64,000 bases of DNA from Alteromonas sp. IB21 (GTDB taxonomy: Bacteria > Pseudomonadota > Gammaproteobacteria > Enterobacterales > Alteromonadaceae). Both the position numbers and the translations under genes were made by a program. The stretch is taken from NCBI RefSeq assembly GCF_016405965.1, contig NZ_JAEFCD010000017.1, positions 1 through 64,000 on the forward strand, given 5' to 3'. Position 1 is the first letter of the stretch. The number at the start of each line of letters is the position of its first letter. Shown piece after piece: positions 8,771-17,513 of the stretch. The notes under the pieces are model-generated. The model saw only the letters and a list, made by a program, of their open reading frames with translations, made no database searches and was not told the DNA's origin.

Positions 8771-10894
8771 ATGCTTAACATTAAAATACCGTTTTTATTT
8801 TCGTTAGTTGGACTATCTGTGAATGCCGCTGCGCAAAGTGATAGCACTCTAACTCAAAGTGCTCACGATGAACTAGAGCACATCGAAGTGAAAAGACACT
8901 TTCAGCCTTATCGTGGTAACGTACCGCTTATCGACACGCCGCAAGCAATTGACCGAATTACCGCCGATACATTAGCAAATGAAGGGATCACACGCTTCAT
9001 CGATGCACTGGATTTTGCGCCGACTATCGTAAGGCAAAACAACTCGGGCGGTATGTTCGATAGCTTTGCTATTCGTGGCTTTTCTGGCGATGAAAACAAT
9101 CCGTCGGGGTATCTGATAAACGGCTTTAACGTACGTGGCTACAGCGGCAATAGAAGTACGGTTAACGTTCAAACTATTGAAGTAATGAAAGGGCCAGGCT
9201 CTGCCCTTTACGGGCAAGGCGAGCCTGGCGGTACCATCAACATCATCACCAAAAAACCGCAGTTTGAAGAGCAAGGCTACGTTCAAGGCACAGTCGGTAA
9301 TTTTGATAAGAAGCACGTAGAGTTCGATTACACGAACGGCATTAGTTCAGATATGGCGTATCGCGTTAACGGTTCGTACGAAGACTCTGATACTTATCGC
9401 GATAACGTGTTTTTCAAGAATTTAAACCTTAACCCTTCATTTATTTGGAACCTCTCTGATCACACCAGCTTAAGTTATCAGATGGAAATCTTAGATCAGG
9501 AAAAGCCTCTTGATCGCGGTGTATTTATCTTAAATAACGACTTTGATGCTGTAGATGCCGAAGACTTTTACGGTGATATCAGAGACGGTGCCCATGAAGT
9601 TAAAGCCTTTGGACATCAGCTAGTGTTAAATCACGAGTTGAATCACAATTGGCATTTTCTTAGTGGCTTTGCCTACAGAGACTCATCTTTTAAAGGACAG
9701 TCTTCAGATACCGAACTATCGGAAGGCCGTCAGCTTTTGTATACCGACCCATCTGTACTTTCAAGGCAGCGACGAACCCGCGACTATCAAGCGCAAGACT
9801 TATCGCTACGCTTTGAATTAAGTGGCGTGGTGGATATGGCAGGCTTTGTAAACAACGTCTTATTTGGTTTGGACTACTACAACTACCACATAGATACAGA
9901 CTACCGTCGCTGGCGCGCGGCGTGGGGCGCGGGTGATACCACATATAGTATCAACCCTGAAAACCCAGACTACACCATTTTCAGACCTGACGTGACGCCC
10001 ACTACACTCACGGCTGAAAAGCAAAAAGGGTTAGGATTTTATGCACAAAACGTTATAGAAATTACCGATGCCACCAAGCTTTTAGTCGGCTTTCGTGTGG
10101 ACAAGTTCGAGCAAGACATTTTTAATAAGCTGAGCGAAGAAGGGCAAGAACAAGACCAAACGGAAGTGACGCCACGCTTCGGTTTTGTGTATGAAATCAA
10201 TGACGCTGTAAGTCTATACACGAGCTATGCAGAAGGTTTCAGACCCAATCCAGGGCTTGATTCAGACCGCAACGCCTTTGACCCTGAAGAGACCACCTCT
10301 TTTGAAGTTGGTGCTAAGTGGGAAAACATCGCCGATAGGTTCTCAGGCAGCATTGCGATTTTTGATGCAGCAAAGACCAATATGCTAACCGCTGAACCTA
10401 ACACGGGCTTTTCAGCCACGCTCGGTGAAGTTGAAAGCCAAGGGGTTGAATTCCAGTTAACCACTGACCTTACTTCAGACATTCGTCTTGATATGGCCTA
10501 CGCATACATAGATGCTAAAACCGCGAATGAAGTCAACAATTTGGATTGGGGGGTGCCTATTCCAAAGGGTTCACGCTTAATCAATATTGCTAAACATTCG
10601 GGGTATATCTCGCTTAACCATTTCACCCGCGTATTTGAAAAAGAAGCGTTCTTTGGTGTGACCATGCGTTACGTGGGTGACCGCTTAGGCCAAACCACCG
10701 ATCCAACATTCATTTTGCCGTCTTACACCCTTGTGAACCTTGCAGGGTCGGTGAATATTAGCGATGCGCTTTCTATGAGGTTTGACGTGAACAATCTGTT
10801 CGACAGGGATTACTTTGAGAACTCATACCACCAGCTTTGGACCATGCCCGGCTCACCGACTAACTATACGGTAAGCGTTAGGTATCAGTTCTAG
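8771..10894 (+). CDS. TonB-dependent siderophore receptor (FhuA/FecA-type)
   Basis: A 707-residue ferric-siderophore receptor. The signal peptide runs to about residue 21 (Val-Asn-Ala-Ala-Ala-Gln). The plug has the hallmark order Asp-Thr-Pro-Gln-Ala-Ile, Phe-Ala-Ile-Arg-Gly-Phe, Met-Lys-Gly-Pro-Gly-Ser-Ala-Leu-Tyr-Gly and Pro-Gly-Gly-Thr-Ile-Asn-Ile-Ile-Thr-Lys-Lys-Pro, which defines the TonB-siderophore receptor subfamily. The barrel has the Tyr-Ala-Glu-Gly-Phe-Arg-Pro-Asn-Pro-Gly box and ends in Val-Arg-Tyr-Gln-Phe. It is transcribed alone and followed by a strong intrinsic terminator. A hydroxamate or similar siderophore is probable, but the exact ligand cannot be read from the sequence. 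Confidence 0.88.
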   Translation: MLNIKIPFLFSLVGLSVNAAAQSDSTLTQSAHDELEHIEVKRHFQPYRGNVPLIDTPQAIDRITADTLANEGITRFIDALDFAPTIVRQNNSGGMFDSFAIRGFSGDENNPSGYLINGFNVRGYSGNRSTVNVQTIEVMKGPGSALYGQGEPGGTINIITKKPQFEEQGYVQGTVGNFDKKHVEFDYTNGISSDMAYRVNGSYEDSDTYRDNVFFKNLNLNPSFIWNLSDHTSLSYQMEILDQEKPLDRGVFILNNDFDAVDAEDFYGDIRDGAHEVKAFGHQLVLNHELNHNWHFLSGFAYRDSSFKGQSSDTELSEGRQLLYTDPSVLSRQRRTRDYQAQDLSLRFELSGVVDMAGFVNNVLFGLDYYNYHIDTDYRRWRAAWGAGDTTYSINPENPDYTIFRPDVTPTTLTAEKQKGLGFYAQNVIEITDATKLLVGFRVDKFEQDIFNKLSEEGQEQDQTEVTPRFGFVYEINDAVSLYTSYAEGFRPNPGLDSDRNAFDPEETTSFEVGAKWENIADRFSGSIAIFDAAKTNMLTAEPNTGFSATLGEVESQGVEFQLTTDLTSDIRLDMAYAYIDAKTANEVNNLDWGVPIPKGSRLINIAKHSGYISLNHFTRVFEKEAFFGVTMRYVGDRLGQTTDPTFILPSYTLVNLAGSVNISDALSMRFDVNNLFDRDYFENSYHQLWTMPGSPTNYTVSVRYQF

Positions 10895-10968
10895 CGGTTC
10901 ATTGCGAAAACTTTTTGTTTGAGCAATGTTTTTCAACTGCGCTAGATGCAGGTTTAAAACCGTAAATA

Positions 10969-11001
10969 AAAGCCGGAAGTGTCTTAATCACTTCCGGCTT
11001 T
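10969..11001. terminator. Bidirectional intrinsic terminator
   Basis: A perfect 13-bp stem (AAAGCCGGAAGTG and its complement) with a 7-nt loop lies between the converging siderophore-receptor and Asp-box protein genes. A-rich DNA on the left and T-rich DNA on the right allow function on both strands. Confidence 0.88.
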
Positions 11002-11042
11002 CAGTTTTATAGCTTCAGCAAGAATAAAATTCGCTCGCCTTG

Positions 11043-14000
11043 CTACAAACGCTCTAAATCAAACGCGCCTTGCTTTGACAACTTTTCATTAAGCGGCTTC
11101 ACTTCCTCACCAAACAAGGTTTCTAGCTGTACTTTATATTGCTGCCACTTTGACTCTAAGTCTTTCAATCGCTTCAGTGCACCAGCTTGTGCCGGCGCCC
11201 CCGTTCTGTCGAAGTTATCCATTAAGAAACGGACTTGTCTATCGAGCATATTCGGCCAGTTAATATCGTCTTCAAAGGTTTGATGTTTAGGCTGTATAAC
11301 TAATGCTTCCCAGTCGTCGATTGCGCTAACAATACGCTCGATTGACGCCGACACATCGCTTGCCAGCATGACGTTGTCTTCCGAAACATCACTCAACTGC
11401 GCGCGCACATCACGGGCTTTTTGCAGGTGTGCAAACAAATCGTTTAACAAGGTTTCTGTTGCCTGAATGCTCTTTTCAACCACTTGAAGCTGCGCTTTGT
11501 CGGCCTCTTCTCTTGGGTCTGGAAGCACTTTAAACGCACGAGTTTGTGCAAGTTCTCCCAGGGTGATTTTCGCCTTGTAGTCGCCCGGCATCACGCGAGC
11601 ACCTTTCCAACCGCCAAACAGTTTTACATTCTCAATGCAGTTTAGTGGCTCACGGCGAAGGTCCCACACGAACGTGTTGTACCCTGCTTTGGTCGATGGG
11701 TGTTTAAATTTGATAGGGCTGCGAACGTCTTCGTTACCTTTTGCGCATTTCTCAAAAGCACTCGGTGCTGATGACAGTGTACGAACCAACTCATTGTCTG
11801 CATTAAATATATCAATGCGTAGCGTTTGGTCTTCTTCTAATGCATCTTTCAGGTAATAGCGGAAAGTCGCGCCACGGGGTGGATTTTTCGCTTGTGGCTG
11901 ATCGGTCATGCCGCCGCCAGATAACAAGCGAACGCCATCAACCGGTTCAAACTGAAACAGCGCTTCATCATCAAGGGACTTATGCACTTCGCGCAGGGGG
12001 CTAATGTCATCTAAAATCCAAAAGCCTCGCCCTTGCGTTGCAACAACCAGGTCGTCACCCTTTACCTGCATATCGGTGATCGCCACCGGCGGAAGGTTTA
12101 AATCTAGCTCTTGCCAGTGTTTGCCGTCATCGAAGCTAATAAACATGCCGCTTTCTGTACCCGCGAACAACATCCCTTCACGCTCTGTATCTTCACGCAC
12201 AACACGTACAAAAGCGTCTTCAGGGAGCCCTTCGTCAATACGCTTCCAGCGCTTGCCGTAATTATCGGTTTTGTAGATGTAAGGTGTGTAGTCATTTAAC
12301 TTATAGCCTGCTACCGCAACGTAAGCTCTGCCTTGTGCATGAGGGCTTAGCTCAATAGCATTAACCTGCGCTTCTTTATTATGTGGCGTAACATCTTTCC
12401 AGTTTTTACCTTCATCACGGGTAATATGAAGCTTACCGTCATCAGCACCAACCCAAAGCTCGCCTTTGTTAACCGCTGACTCAGCAATATAGAAAACCGT
12501 ATTGTAGTATTCAGCCCCGGCTTGTTCATTGGTAATCGGCCCGCCGTTTAGCCCCTGTTTTTCAGGCTCGTTACGGGTTAAGTCTGGGCTGATTTCTTGC
12601 CAATTTACACCGCGGTCGGTGGTTTTTAAGATCATCTGCGTGCCGTAATACACCGTGCTAGGGTCGTGCTTTGAAACCAGCACTGGCGCGTTCCAATTCG
12701 TGCGGTACTTTTGGTCCCTCGCATTGCGTCCAAACACATATTCAGGGTATGGCATGATGGGGCGCGTAAGCCCAGTGTCGCGATTATACTCCGTTAACGT
12801 GCCATTGATGGTAGTGGCGTAAATAAGCGTTGGATCGTCAGGGTTAAACGCAATATGCGCACTTTCGCCACCGCCAACAGCAAACTGATCTTCTATACCC
12901 ATACCGTCACCCCATGTCTCAGACGGCGTCGCCATAGTTGAGTTATCTTGCTGACCGCCATACACATAGTAAGGGTTTAAGTTGTCAGTGATTACACGAT
13001 AAAACTGCGCCGTTGGCTGGTTGTAAATGCTTGACCACGATTCACCACCGTCGAAGGTAACCGTTGCGCCACCGTCATTAGCGTTGATCATGTTTAAGCT
13101 GTTTTCTGGGTTTATCCACATATCGTGGGTGTCACCGTGGGGCAGAGATTTAATTTCGAAGGTTTTACCGCCATCAATGGATTTATGCAGCTGCACATTC
13201 ATCACATACAGGGTATTTTCATCTACCGGGTCAACCTTAATGTGATTGTAGTACCACGCGCGAGCTTTAAGAATATTGTCGCCGTTCATTAGCTCCCATG
13301 ATTTACCTGCATCATCACTGCGGTATAAACCGCCTTCATCCGCTTCAATAATGGCGTAAAGACGCTTAGGGTTAGAAGCGGCAATATCAACACCTACTTT
13401 ACCAATAAGCTTAGGCAGGCCTTTTTCAAGCTTGTCCCAGCTTTCACCACCGTCTGTTGATTTGTAAAGGCCACCGCCCTCGCCGCCTGATTTAATAAAC
13501 CAAGGCGTTCTGCCGTGATGCCACATGCTCGCATAAAGAATTCTGGGGTTGGTTGGGTCAATAGCCAAATCAGCTGCGCCCGTGTCGGCATTCACTTTTA
13601 ATACGTGCTGCCATGTTTCGCCGCCATCCGTCGTTTTGAATATACCGCGCTCTTCATTCGGCCCCCAGATATTGCCCTGCACTGCCGCCCAAGCTATATC
13701 AGGATTAGTGGGGTGTATGCGAATTTTAGGAATTTGACCCCGTTTATCTAAACCCACTAGTTTCCAGGTTTCACCGCCATCCGTAGATTTATAAACGCCT
13801 TTGCCGTGACTAGTGGTTACACCTCTAATAGGGCCTTCACCCGTACCTACGTAAATAACGTTAGGGTCTGATGGCGCAACCGCGATAGAACCTATGCTGC
13901 CTACTTTAAATGTTTTATCGGATATGGCTTTCCAGGATAAACCCGCGTTTTCGGTTTTCCAAACACCGCCACCTGCAGTACCCATAAAGTAAAGGTTGGT

Positions 14001-14198
14001 ATTACCTTCAACCCCAGTGACCGCCACCGAGCGCCCACCGCGATAAGGCCCAATAAAACGATACTCCATTTTGTCGAAAAGTTCAGGGCTAACCGTATCT
14101 TCAAGTGCGAATGCAGAATGCGAGAAACTAGAAAGTGCGCTTACGCAGATAGCAAAAGCCGCCACCATTTTCCGAGAAACCAGTCTCTGTGAAACCAT
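11043..14198 (-). CDS. Exported Asp-box/VPS10 (sortilin)-like beta-propeller protein
   Basis: A 1051-residue exported protein with a signal peptide of about 31 residues, beginning its mature part with a Tyr-Arg-Phe-Ile-Gly-Pro-Tyr-Arg-Gly-Gly-Arg motif. I count roughly eleven Asp-box (BNR) motifs of the form Ser/Thr-x-Asp-x-Gly-x-x-Trp between residues 85 and 700, for example STDGGETWK and TTDGGETWQ. This indicates one or two large beta-propellers of the sortilin/VPS10 type. The last 300 residues are predicted helical and hydrophilic. Such proteins are often labelled glycosyl hydrolase, but no sialidase catalytic residues are evident; protein binding or peptidase association is more likely. 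It is monocistronic, with the terminator at 10969-11001. Confidence 0.8.
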   Translation of the reverse strand: MVSQRLVSRKMVAAFAICVSALSSFSHSAFALEDTVSPELFDKMEYRFIGPYRGGRSVAVTGVEGNTNLYFMGTAGGGVWKTENAGLSWKAISDKTFKVGSIGSIAVAPSDPNVIYVGTGEGPIRGVTTSHGKGVYKSTDGGETWKLVGLDKRGQIPKIRIHPTNPDIAWAAVQGNIWGPNEERGIFKTTDGGETWQHVLKVNADTGAADLAIDPTNPRILYASMWHHGRTPWFIKSGGEGGGLYKSTDGGESWDKLEKGLPKLIGKVGVDIAASNPKRLYAIIEADEGGLYRSDDAGKSWELMNGDNILKARAWYYNHIKVDPVDENTLYVMNVQLHKSIDGGKTFEIKSLPHGDTHDMWINPENSLNMINANDGGATVTFDGGESWSSIYNQPTAQFYRVITDNLNPYYVYGGQQDNSTMATPSETWGDGMGIEDQFAVGGGESAHIAFNPDDPTLIYATTINGTLTEYNRDTGLTRPIMPYPEYVFGRNARDQKYRTNWNAPVLVSKHDPSTVYYGTQMILKTTDRGVNWQEISPDLTRNEPEKQGLNGGPITNEQAGAEYYNTVFYIAESAVNKGELWVGADDGKLHITRDEGKNWKDVTPHNKEAQVNAIELSPHAQGRAYVAVAGYKLNDYTPYIYKTDNYGKRWKRIDEGLPEDAFVRVVREDTEREGMLFAGTESGMFISFDDGKHWQELDLNLPPVAITDMQVKGDDLVVATQGRGFWILDDISPLREVHKSLDDEALFQFEPVDGVRLLSGGGMTDQPQAKNPPRGATFRYYLKDALEEDQTLRIDIFNADNELVRTLSSAPSAFEKCAKGNEDVRSPIKFKHPSTKAGYNTFVWDLRREPLNCIENVKLFGGWKGARVMPGDYKAKITLGELAQTRAFKVLPDPREEADKAQLQVVEKSIQATETLLNDLFAHLQKARDVRAQLSDVSEDNVMLASDVSASIERIVSAIDDWEALVIQPKHQTFEDDINWPNMLDRQVRFLMDNFDRTGAPAQAGALKRLKDLESKWQQYKVQLETLFGEEVKPLNEKLSKQGAFDLERL

Positions 14199-14337
14199 AG
14201 AAAGTGCCTTGTTGTGTTTTTATTTTTAATAAGAAGAACTTCTTATACTGCTTTGTTGAAGGCGTTATGGCAAAAGTTTTTATAACAAACGCTTTAGACG
14301 TTCATAGAAAGGGAATAGGAATAACGAAATATTGGAT

Positions 14338-14404
14338 GCGGCGTCTTTTTACGCCGCTGCTGGAAACTAATGACGCAACTGCGCTACGGCAGGGCAGTTG
14401 CGTC
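14338..14404. other. Two adjacent strong hairpins downstream of mntP
   Basis: GCGGCGT-CTTTTT-ACGCCGC spans 14338-14357 and GACGCAACTGC with its complement spans 14372-14404, just after the mntP stop codon. Neither has a clean T tract on the mntP strand. They probably protect the transcript 3' end or terminate with help. The remaining sequence up to 14198 shows nothing else. Confidence 0.55.
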
Positions 14405-14413
14405 TATAGAAAA

Positions 14414-14971
14414 CTAAAGTGTGTGGCTTGCGAAGATCCAAAAGCCTACCGAAACAAGCACAATTCCACCAAATGCCTCTGCTCGTTTGCCAATCAGTGT
14501 GCCTAAAGCGCTGCCCAGCATAATTCCCATGGTAACCATCGAAAACGTCGCAACGCCAATTAACGCTGAGGCTATCGCAATGTTCACATCAATTAACGCG
14601 AGACTCGCCCCCACCGCCATGGCGTCTATGCTGGTGCCTAGGGCAGTAATACATAGCAAAATAAAGGATTGTTGTTGAGACGTTGACTCTTCTTCTGCGG
14701 GTTGGAAGCTCTCAAGTAGCATATAGACGCCCAATCCAGAAAGAATAATTAACGCAATCCAATGGTCCCACGCCTCAACATAAGAAGACGCTGCGCGACC
14801 AATCAGCCAGCCTATTAATGGTGTAATTGCTTCTATCGTTCCGAACAAAAGGCCAATTTTAAGGGCAAAGCTTAAGCGAGGGCGGTTGATTTTCACACCT
14901 TTACCGATTGCCGCGGCAAACGCATCCGTAGACATGGCAAAGGCTAGCAAGATGAGAGCGAAGATACTCAT
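14414..14971 (-). CDS. mntP: Manganese efflux pump MntP
   Basis: A 185-residue inner-membrane protein with six hydrophobic helices, recognisable as MntP (formerly YebN). Helix 1 carries Ala-Met-Ser-Thr-Asp-Ala-Phe-Ala-Ala-Ala-Ile-Gly, and the second half carries Gly-Thr-Ser-Ile-Asp-Ala-Met-Ala-Val-Gly. These two Asp-containing motifs are the internal repeat that forms the Mn2+ path. The protein exports surplus manganese from the cytoplasm. Its 5' leader contains the yybP-ykoY manganese riboswitch, so expression should rise with intracellular Mn2+, as known for the Escherichia coli gene. Confidence 0.95.
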   Translation of the reverse strand: MSIFALILLAFAMSTDAFAAAIGKGVKINRPRLSFALKIGLLFGTIEAITPLIGWLIGRAASSYVEAWDHWIALIILSGLGVYMLLESFQPAEEESTSQQQSFILLCITALGTSIDAMAVGASLALIDVNIAIASALIGVATFSMVTMGIMLGSALGTLIGKRAEAFGGIVLVSVGFWIFASHTL

Positions 14972-15034
14972 AGTTTTGAAACTCCGGCCAGGCTAATTGA
15001 GTCCACGATAAAACCACACGCCTGACCTTTAGGC

Positions 15035-15150
15035 ATGGAATTATCGATGGTCTCGCCAACCAAGAGGTGTTTGTACCATGGTAATGTGACCAATTATGTT
15101 GATACAAACTTTTCCATCAGAAACGGAAACAGGCTACTCCCCAACGAAGA
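15035..15150 (-). ncRNA. yybP-ykoY manganese riboswitch in the mntP leader
   Basis: On the minus strand the leader contains GGGGAGTAGCC (15142-15132) and, about 75 nt later, TTGGCGAGACC (ending at 15049). These are the two conserved loop-side elements that pack together to form the metal site of the yybP-ykoY aptamer. Between them lie variable helices, and between the aptamer and the mntP ATG (14971) is about 65 nt for the expression platform. An open frame crossing this region on the plus strand is therefore discounted. Aptamer ends are approximate; a covariance-model search (RF00080) would fix them. Confidence 0.88.
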
Positions 15151-15491
15151 GTGCAAATGTAAAACCCTTGCTGTCAAATAATCAAGTAGATTGCGACAAA
15201 ATGCCCACGTTGAGATATAAATGGCGAGATGTCTATGCTTTTGATTGGCGTATTTTTCTTCAAGCAACCTTAATATTAGTAATGTCAGGGTATGCATTTC
15301 TTTGATAGCAATATCCAGAGCAAAAAGAGGTCTAGCTAGTCTAAATACGGCGTTGCCTCAGCGCTTTAACGATTTCGTTGTGCATATCCCGTCTCAGCCC
15401 TTACAATGAGAGCTACTTAGTTGTTACAGCGTCAACACTTATCGCTAGCGTTGTGTAAATCAGCATTACTTCATTAAAAGAGATAATTTTT
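15151..15491. other. Intergenic region between the mntP leader and the DUF1439 gene
   Basis: About 340 bp with no convincing gene. It should hold the promoter of the mntP transcript at its left end and that of the lipoprotein gene at its right end. I see no repeats, RNA motifs or terminators here. Confidence 0.5.
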
Positions 15492-16049
15492 ATGCTACGT
15501 CTAATTTCTTTAGCCTTTGCTCTAACTATTGCTGGCTGCGCCACCCTTTCTCAACTATCGGTTTATACCGTATCCAATGCTGAACTAGAGCAAGTGCTTG
15601 ATAGCCAGATAAGTACATTACAAAAAAAGACATCACTTGCCGGTATACCTTTGTTTTTAGATGTTGAGGATATGACCGCAACCATAGGCCCAGATGGCAG
15701 AGACGTGGTGCAGTTAGGCGCTATTGCTACAGCCCGGGTGAGCGCGTTTGGTTTGAACTATCCGGCTAAAGTCAGCCTGTCTTTAGAAGGCACGCCTTAT
15801 TACGATAGCGAAGAAAAGGCGATTTTTGTGCGCTCGCTATCGCTGCTTGACAGCACCATTGATGCGGGCGGCTTTAAAGGTAACCTAGCCCCGGTGAGCG
15901 GCGAGTTTATGCAGCTTATTAATGGGTACTTGTCGACTAACCCAGTTTACCGATTAGATTCTACCAATAAAGCCGTTAGCTTACTGTCAACGGTGCCATT
16001 GCAGCTGAGCGTAGAGAACGGTCAGCTTGCGTTAAGACCCAAGCAGTAA
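15492..16049 (+). CDS. DUF1439 lipoprotein (YceB-like)
   Basis: A 185-residue predicted lipoprotein with lipobox Ile-Ala-Gly-Cys (Cys at residue 16). The mature domain resembles the DUF1439/YceB family: a central Gly-Ile-Pro-Leu-Phe-Leu-Asp-Val and a Thr-Pro-Tyr-Tyr-Asp-Ser-Glu-Glu-Lys-Ala-Ile-Phe-Val segment, followed by a Leu/Ser-rich beta region. These are related to TULIP-like or SRPBCC-type lipid-binding folds, but the role is unknown. The start is preceded by AAAAGAGATAATTTTT, a weak ribosome site. It is monocistronic and converges on the metallo-hydrolase gene with a 28-bp gap. Confidence 0.78.
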   Translation: MLRLISLAFALTIAGCATLSQLSVYTVSNAELEQVLDSQISTLQKKTSLAGIPLFLDVEDMTATIGPDGRDVVQLGAIATARVSAFGLNYPAKVSLSLEGTPYYDSEEKAIFVRSLSLLDSTIDAGGFKGNLAPVSGEFMQLINGYLSTNPVYRLDSTNKAVSLLSTVPLQLSVENGQLALRPKQ

Positions 16050-16077
16050 GCGTTGAGCCTTAACCTACAACAAAGGT

Positions 16078-17493
16078 TTAGAACGATAATGTTTCGTTCA
16101 AATGAGGTATTGTTGCTTCCCATCCCTTTTCTTTAATGGCGCTACACAAGGCTTGTTTAGCGCCCTCTTCACCATGCACCAAGTATATCTTCGGTGTCTT
16201 TTCGAAATGCGATAGCCAATTGATAAGCTGAGATTGACTGGCATGGGCAGAAAACCCACCTAAGGTGTGGATTTGCGCGCGAATAGCAATATCCTCTCCG
16301 GCCATTTTGATACGCGTTGCGCCATCTACCATTTTTCGCCCCGGCGTGCCCATGGCCTGAAAGCCAACAAAAATCACATGAGATTGCTTGCGCCACAGGT
16401 TTTGTTTTAAGTGGTGGCGAATACGCCCGCCGTTACACATACCGCTGCCGGCGATAATTATTGCGCCACTCACCACTTTATTAAGCGCAATCGATTCTTC
16501 TGTAGAGGTGGTATAACTCAAAATAGGCAACAAGGAGTGTAAGCTTTGGTTGTGACTGTGTGCTCGCTCGGCACTTTCTTCAATAGCGTCGAAGTCCTCT
16601 TCGTTGTACACATCTTGATAGCGATGGTAAATTTCCGTAACTGCAATGGCCATAGGGCTGTCTAAATACACTTTTTGATGGGTAAGTTTGCCCTGCTGAT
16701 ACAGCTCGCCCAGGCGAAAAATTATCTCTTGGGTACGCCCTACTGCAAATGATGGAATAAGAATGTTGCCGCCATTCTCACTAGCTTCAAGAATAACCTG
16801 TTCAAACTCATCGAGCGTCTCTTCCATTGAACGGTGATTGCGGTCACCATAGGTAGATTCAAGAAGTACCACATCGGCTTCAGTAACGATATCTGGGTCG
16901 CGAAGTAATGCAGCCTGTGAATTTCCAAGGTCACCAGAAAAGACCAACTTTTTACTCTGCCCATTTTCAGTGATAAATATTTCCACTATCGCTGAACCCA
17001 GAATATGCCCCGCATCGGCAAAATTAATTTCAACGTCTTGCGTGATTTTACGTTTGGTATGATAGCGAGTCGATTTACACTGCTTCATAACGCCGTCCAC
17101 TTCTTCTTGCCGGTACAAAGGTTCGATGAGCGGTTTACCCGAGCGCTGGCGGCGTTTATTTTCCCATTCCGCGTCGCGCTCTTGTAAAGAAGCCGCATCC
17201 TTTAACAGCACCTCTATTAGCTCAACGGTCGGCCGTGTCATGTAAATAGGCCCGCAATACCCTTCTCGTAACAAAATAGGTAAACGGCCAGAATGATCTA
17301 GGTGTGCATGGGATAGAATAACAGCGTCAATTTGACTCACATCGATAGGTAGAGGCTCGTGATTTTTAGCTTCTTCATCTCGCCTACCTTGGTACAGACC
17401 GCAATCTAAAAGCAAAGTACTATGCTCAGTTTTTAGTAGGTGCATAGATCCTGTCACCCCCTCCACCGCGCCTAAAAAAGTTAGTGTTGCCAT
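16078..17493 (-). CDS. MBL-fold RNA-specificity (beta-CASP) metallo-hydrolase
   Basis: A 471-residue cytosolic metallo-beta-lactamase-fold nuclease-like protein. The His-Ala-His-Leu-Asp-His signature (metal ligands H62, H64, D66, H67) is intact. An Asp-Ala-Gly-His-Ile-Leu-Gly-Ser-Ala motif follows around residue 170, a beta-CASP insert with Ser-Phe-Ala-Val-Gly-Arg-Thr-Gln-Glu sits in the middle, and a C-terminal Gly-Gly-Phe-Ser-Ala-His motif completes the site. This is the CPSF-73/YSH1-like architecture that cleaves RNA in archaea and eukaryotes; bacterial members are less studied. It lies 20 bp downstream of the Na/Pi symporter gene and is probably cotranscribed with it. Confidence 0.88.
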   Translation of the reverse strand: MATLTFLGAVEGVTGSMHLLKTEHSTLLLDCGLYQGRRDEEAKNHEPLPIDVSQIDAVILSHAHLDHSGRLPILLREGYCGPIYMTRPTVELIEVLLKDAASLQERDAEWENKRRQRSGKPLIEPLYRQEEVDGVMKQCKSTRYHTKRKITQDVEINFADAGHILGSAIVEIFITENGQSKKLVFSGDLGNSQAALLRDPDIVTEADVVLLESTYGDRNHRSMEETLDEFEQVILEASENGGNILIPSFAVGRTQEIIFRLGELYQQGKLTHQKVYLDSPMAIAVTEIYHRYQDVYNEEDFDAIEESAERAHSHNQSLHSLLPILSYTTSTEESIALNKVVSGAIIIAGSGMCNGGRIRHHLKQNLWRKQSHVIFVGFQAMGTPGRKMVDGATRIKMAGEDIAIRAQIHTLGGFSAHASQSQLINWLSHFEKTPKIYLVHGEEGAKQALCSAIKEKGWEATIPHLNETLSF

Positions 17494-17513
17494 ATCAGGC
17501 TCCTTTCATCATG

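Noticed and set aside
15096-15305. A 69-codon plus-strand frame upstream of the DUF1439 gene
   Set aside because: It runs antisense across the manganese riboswitch, whose conserved bases explain the sequence better.
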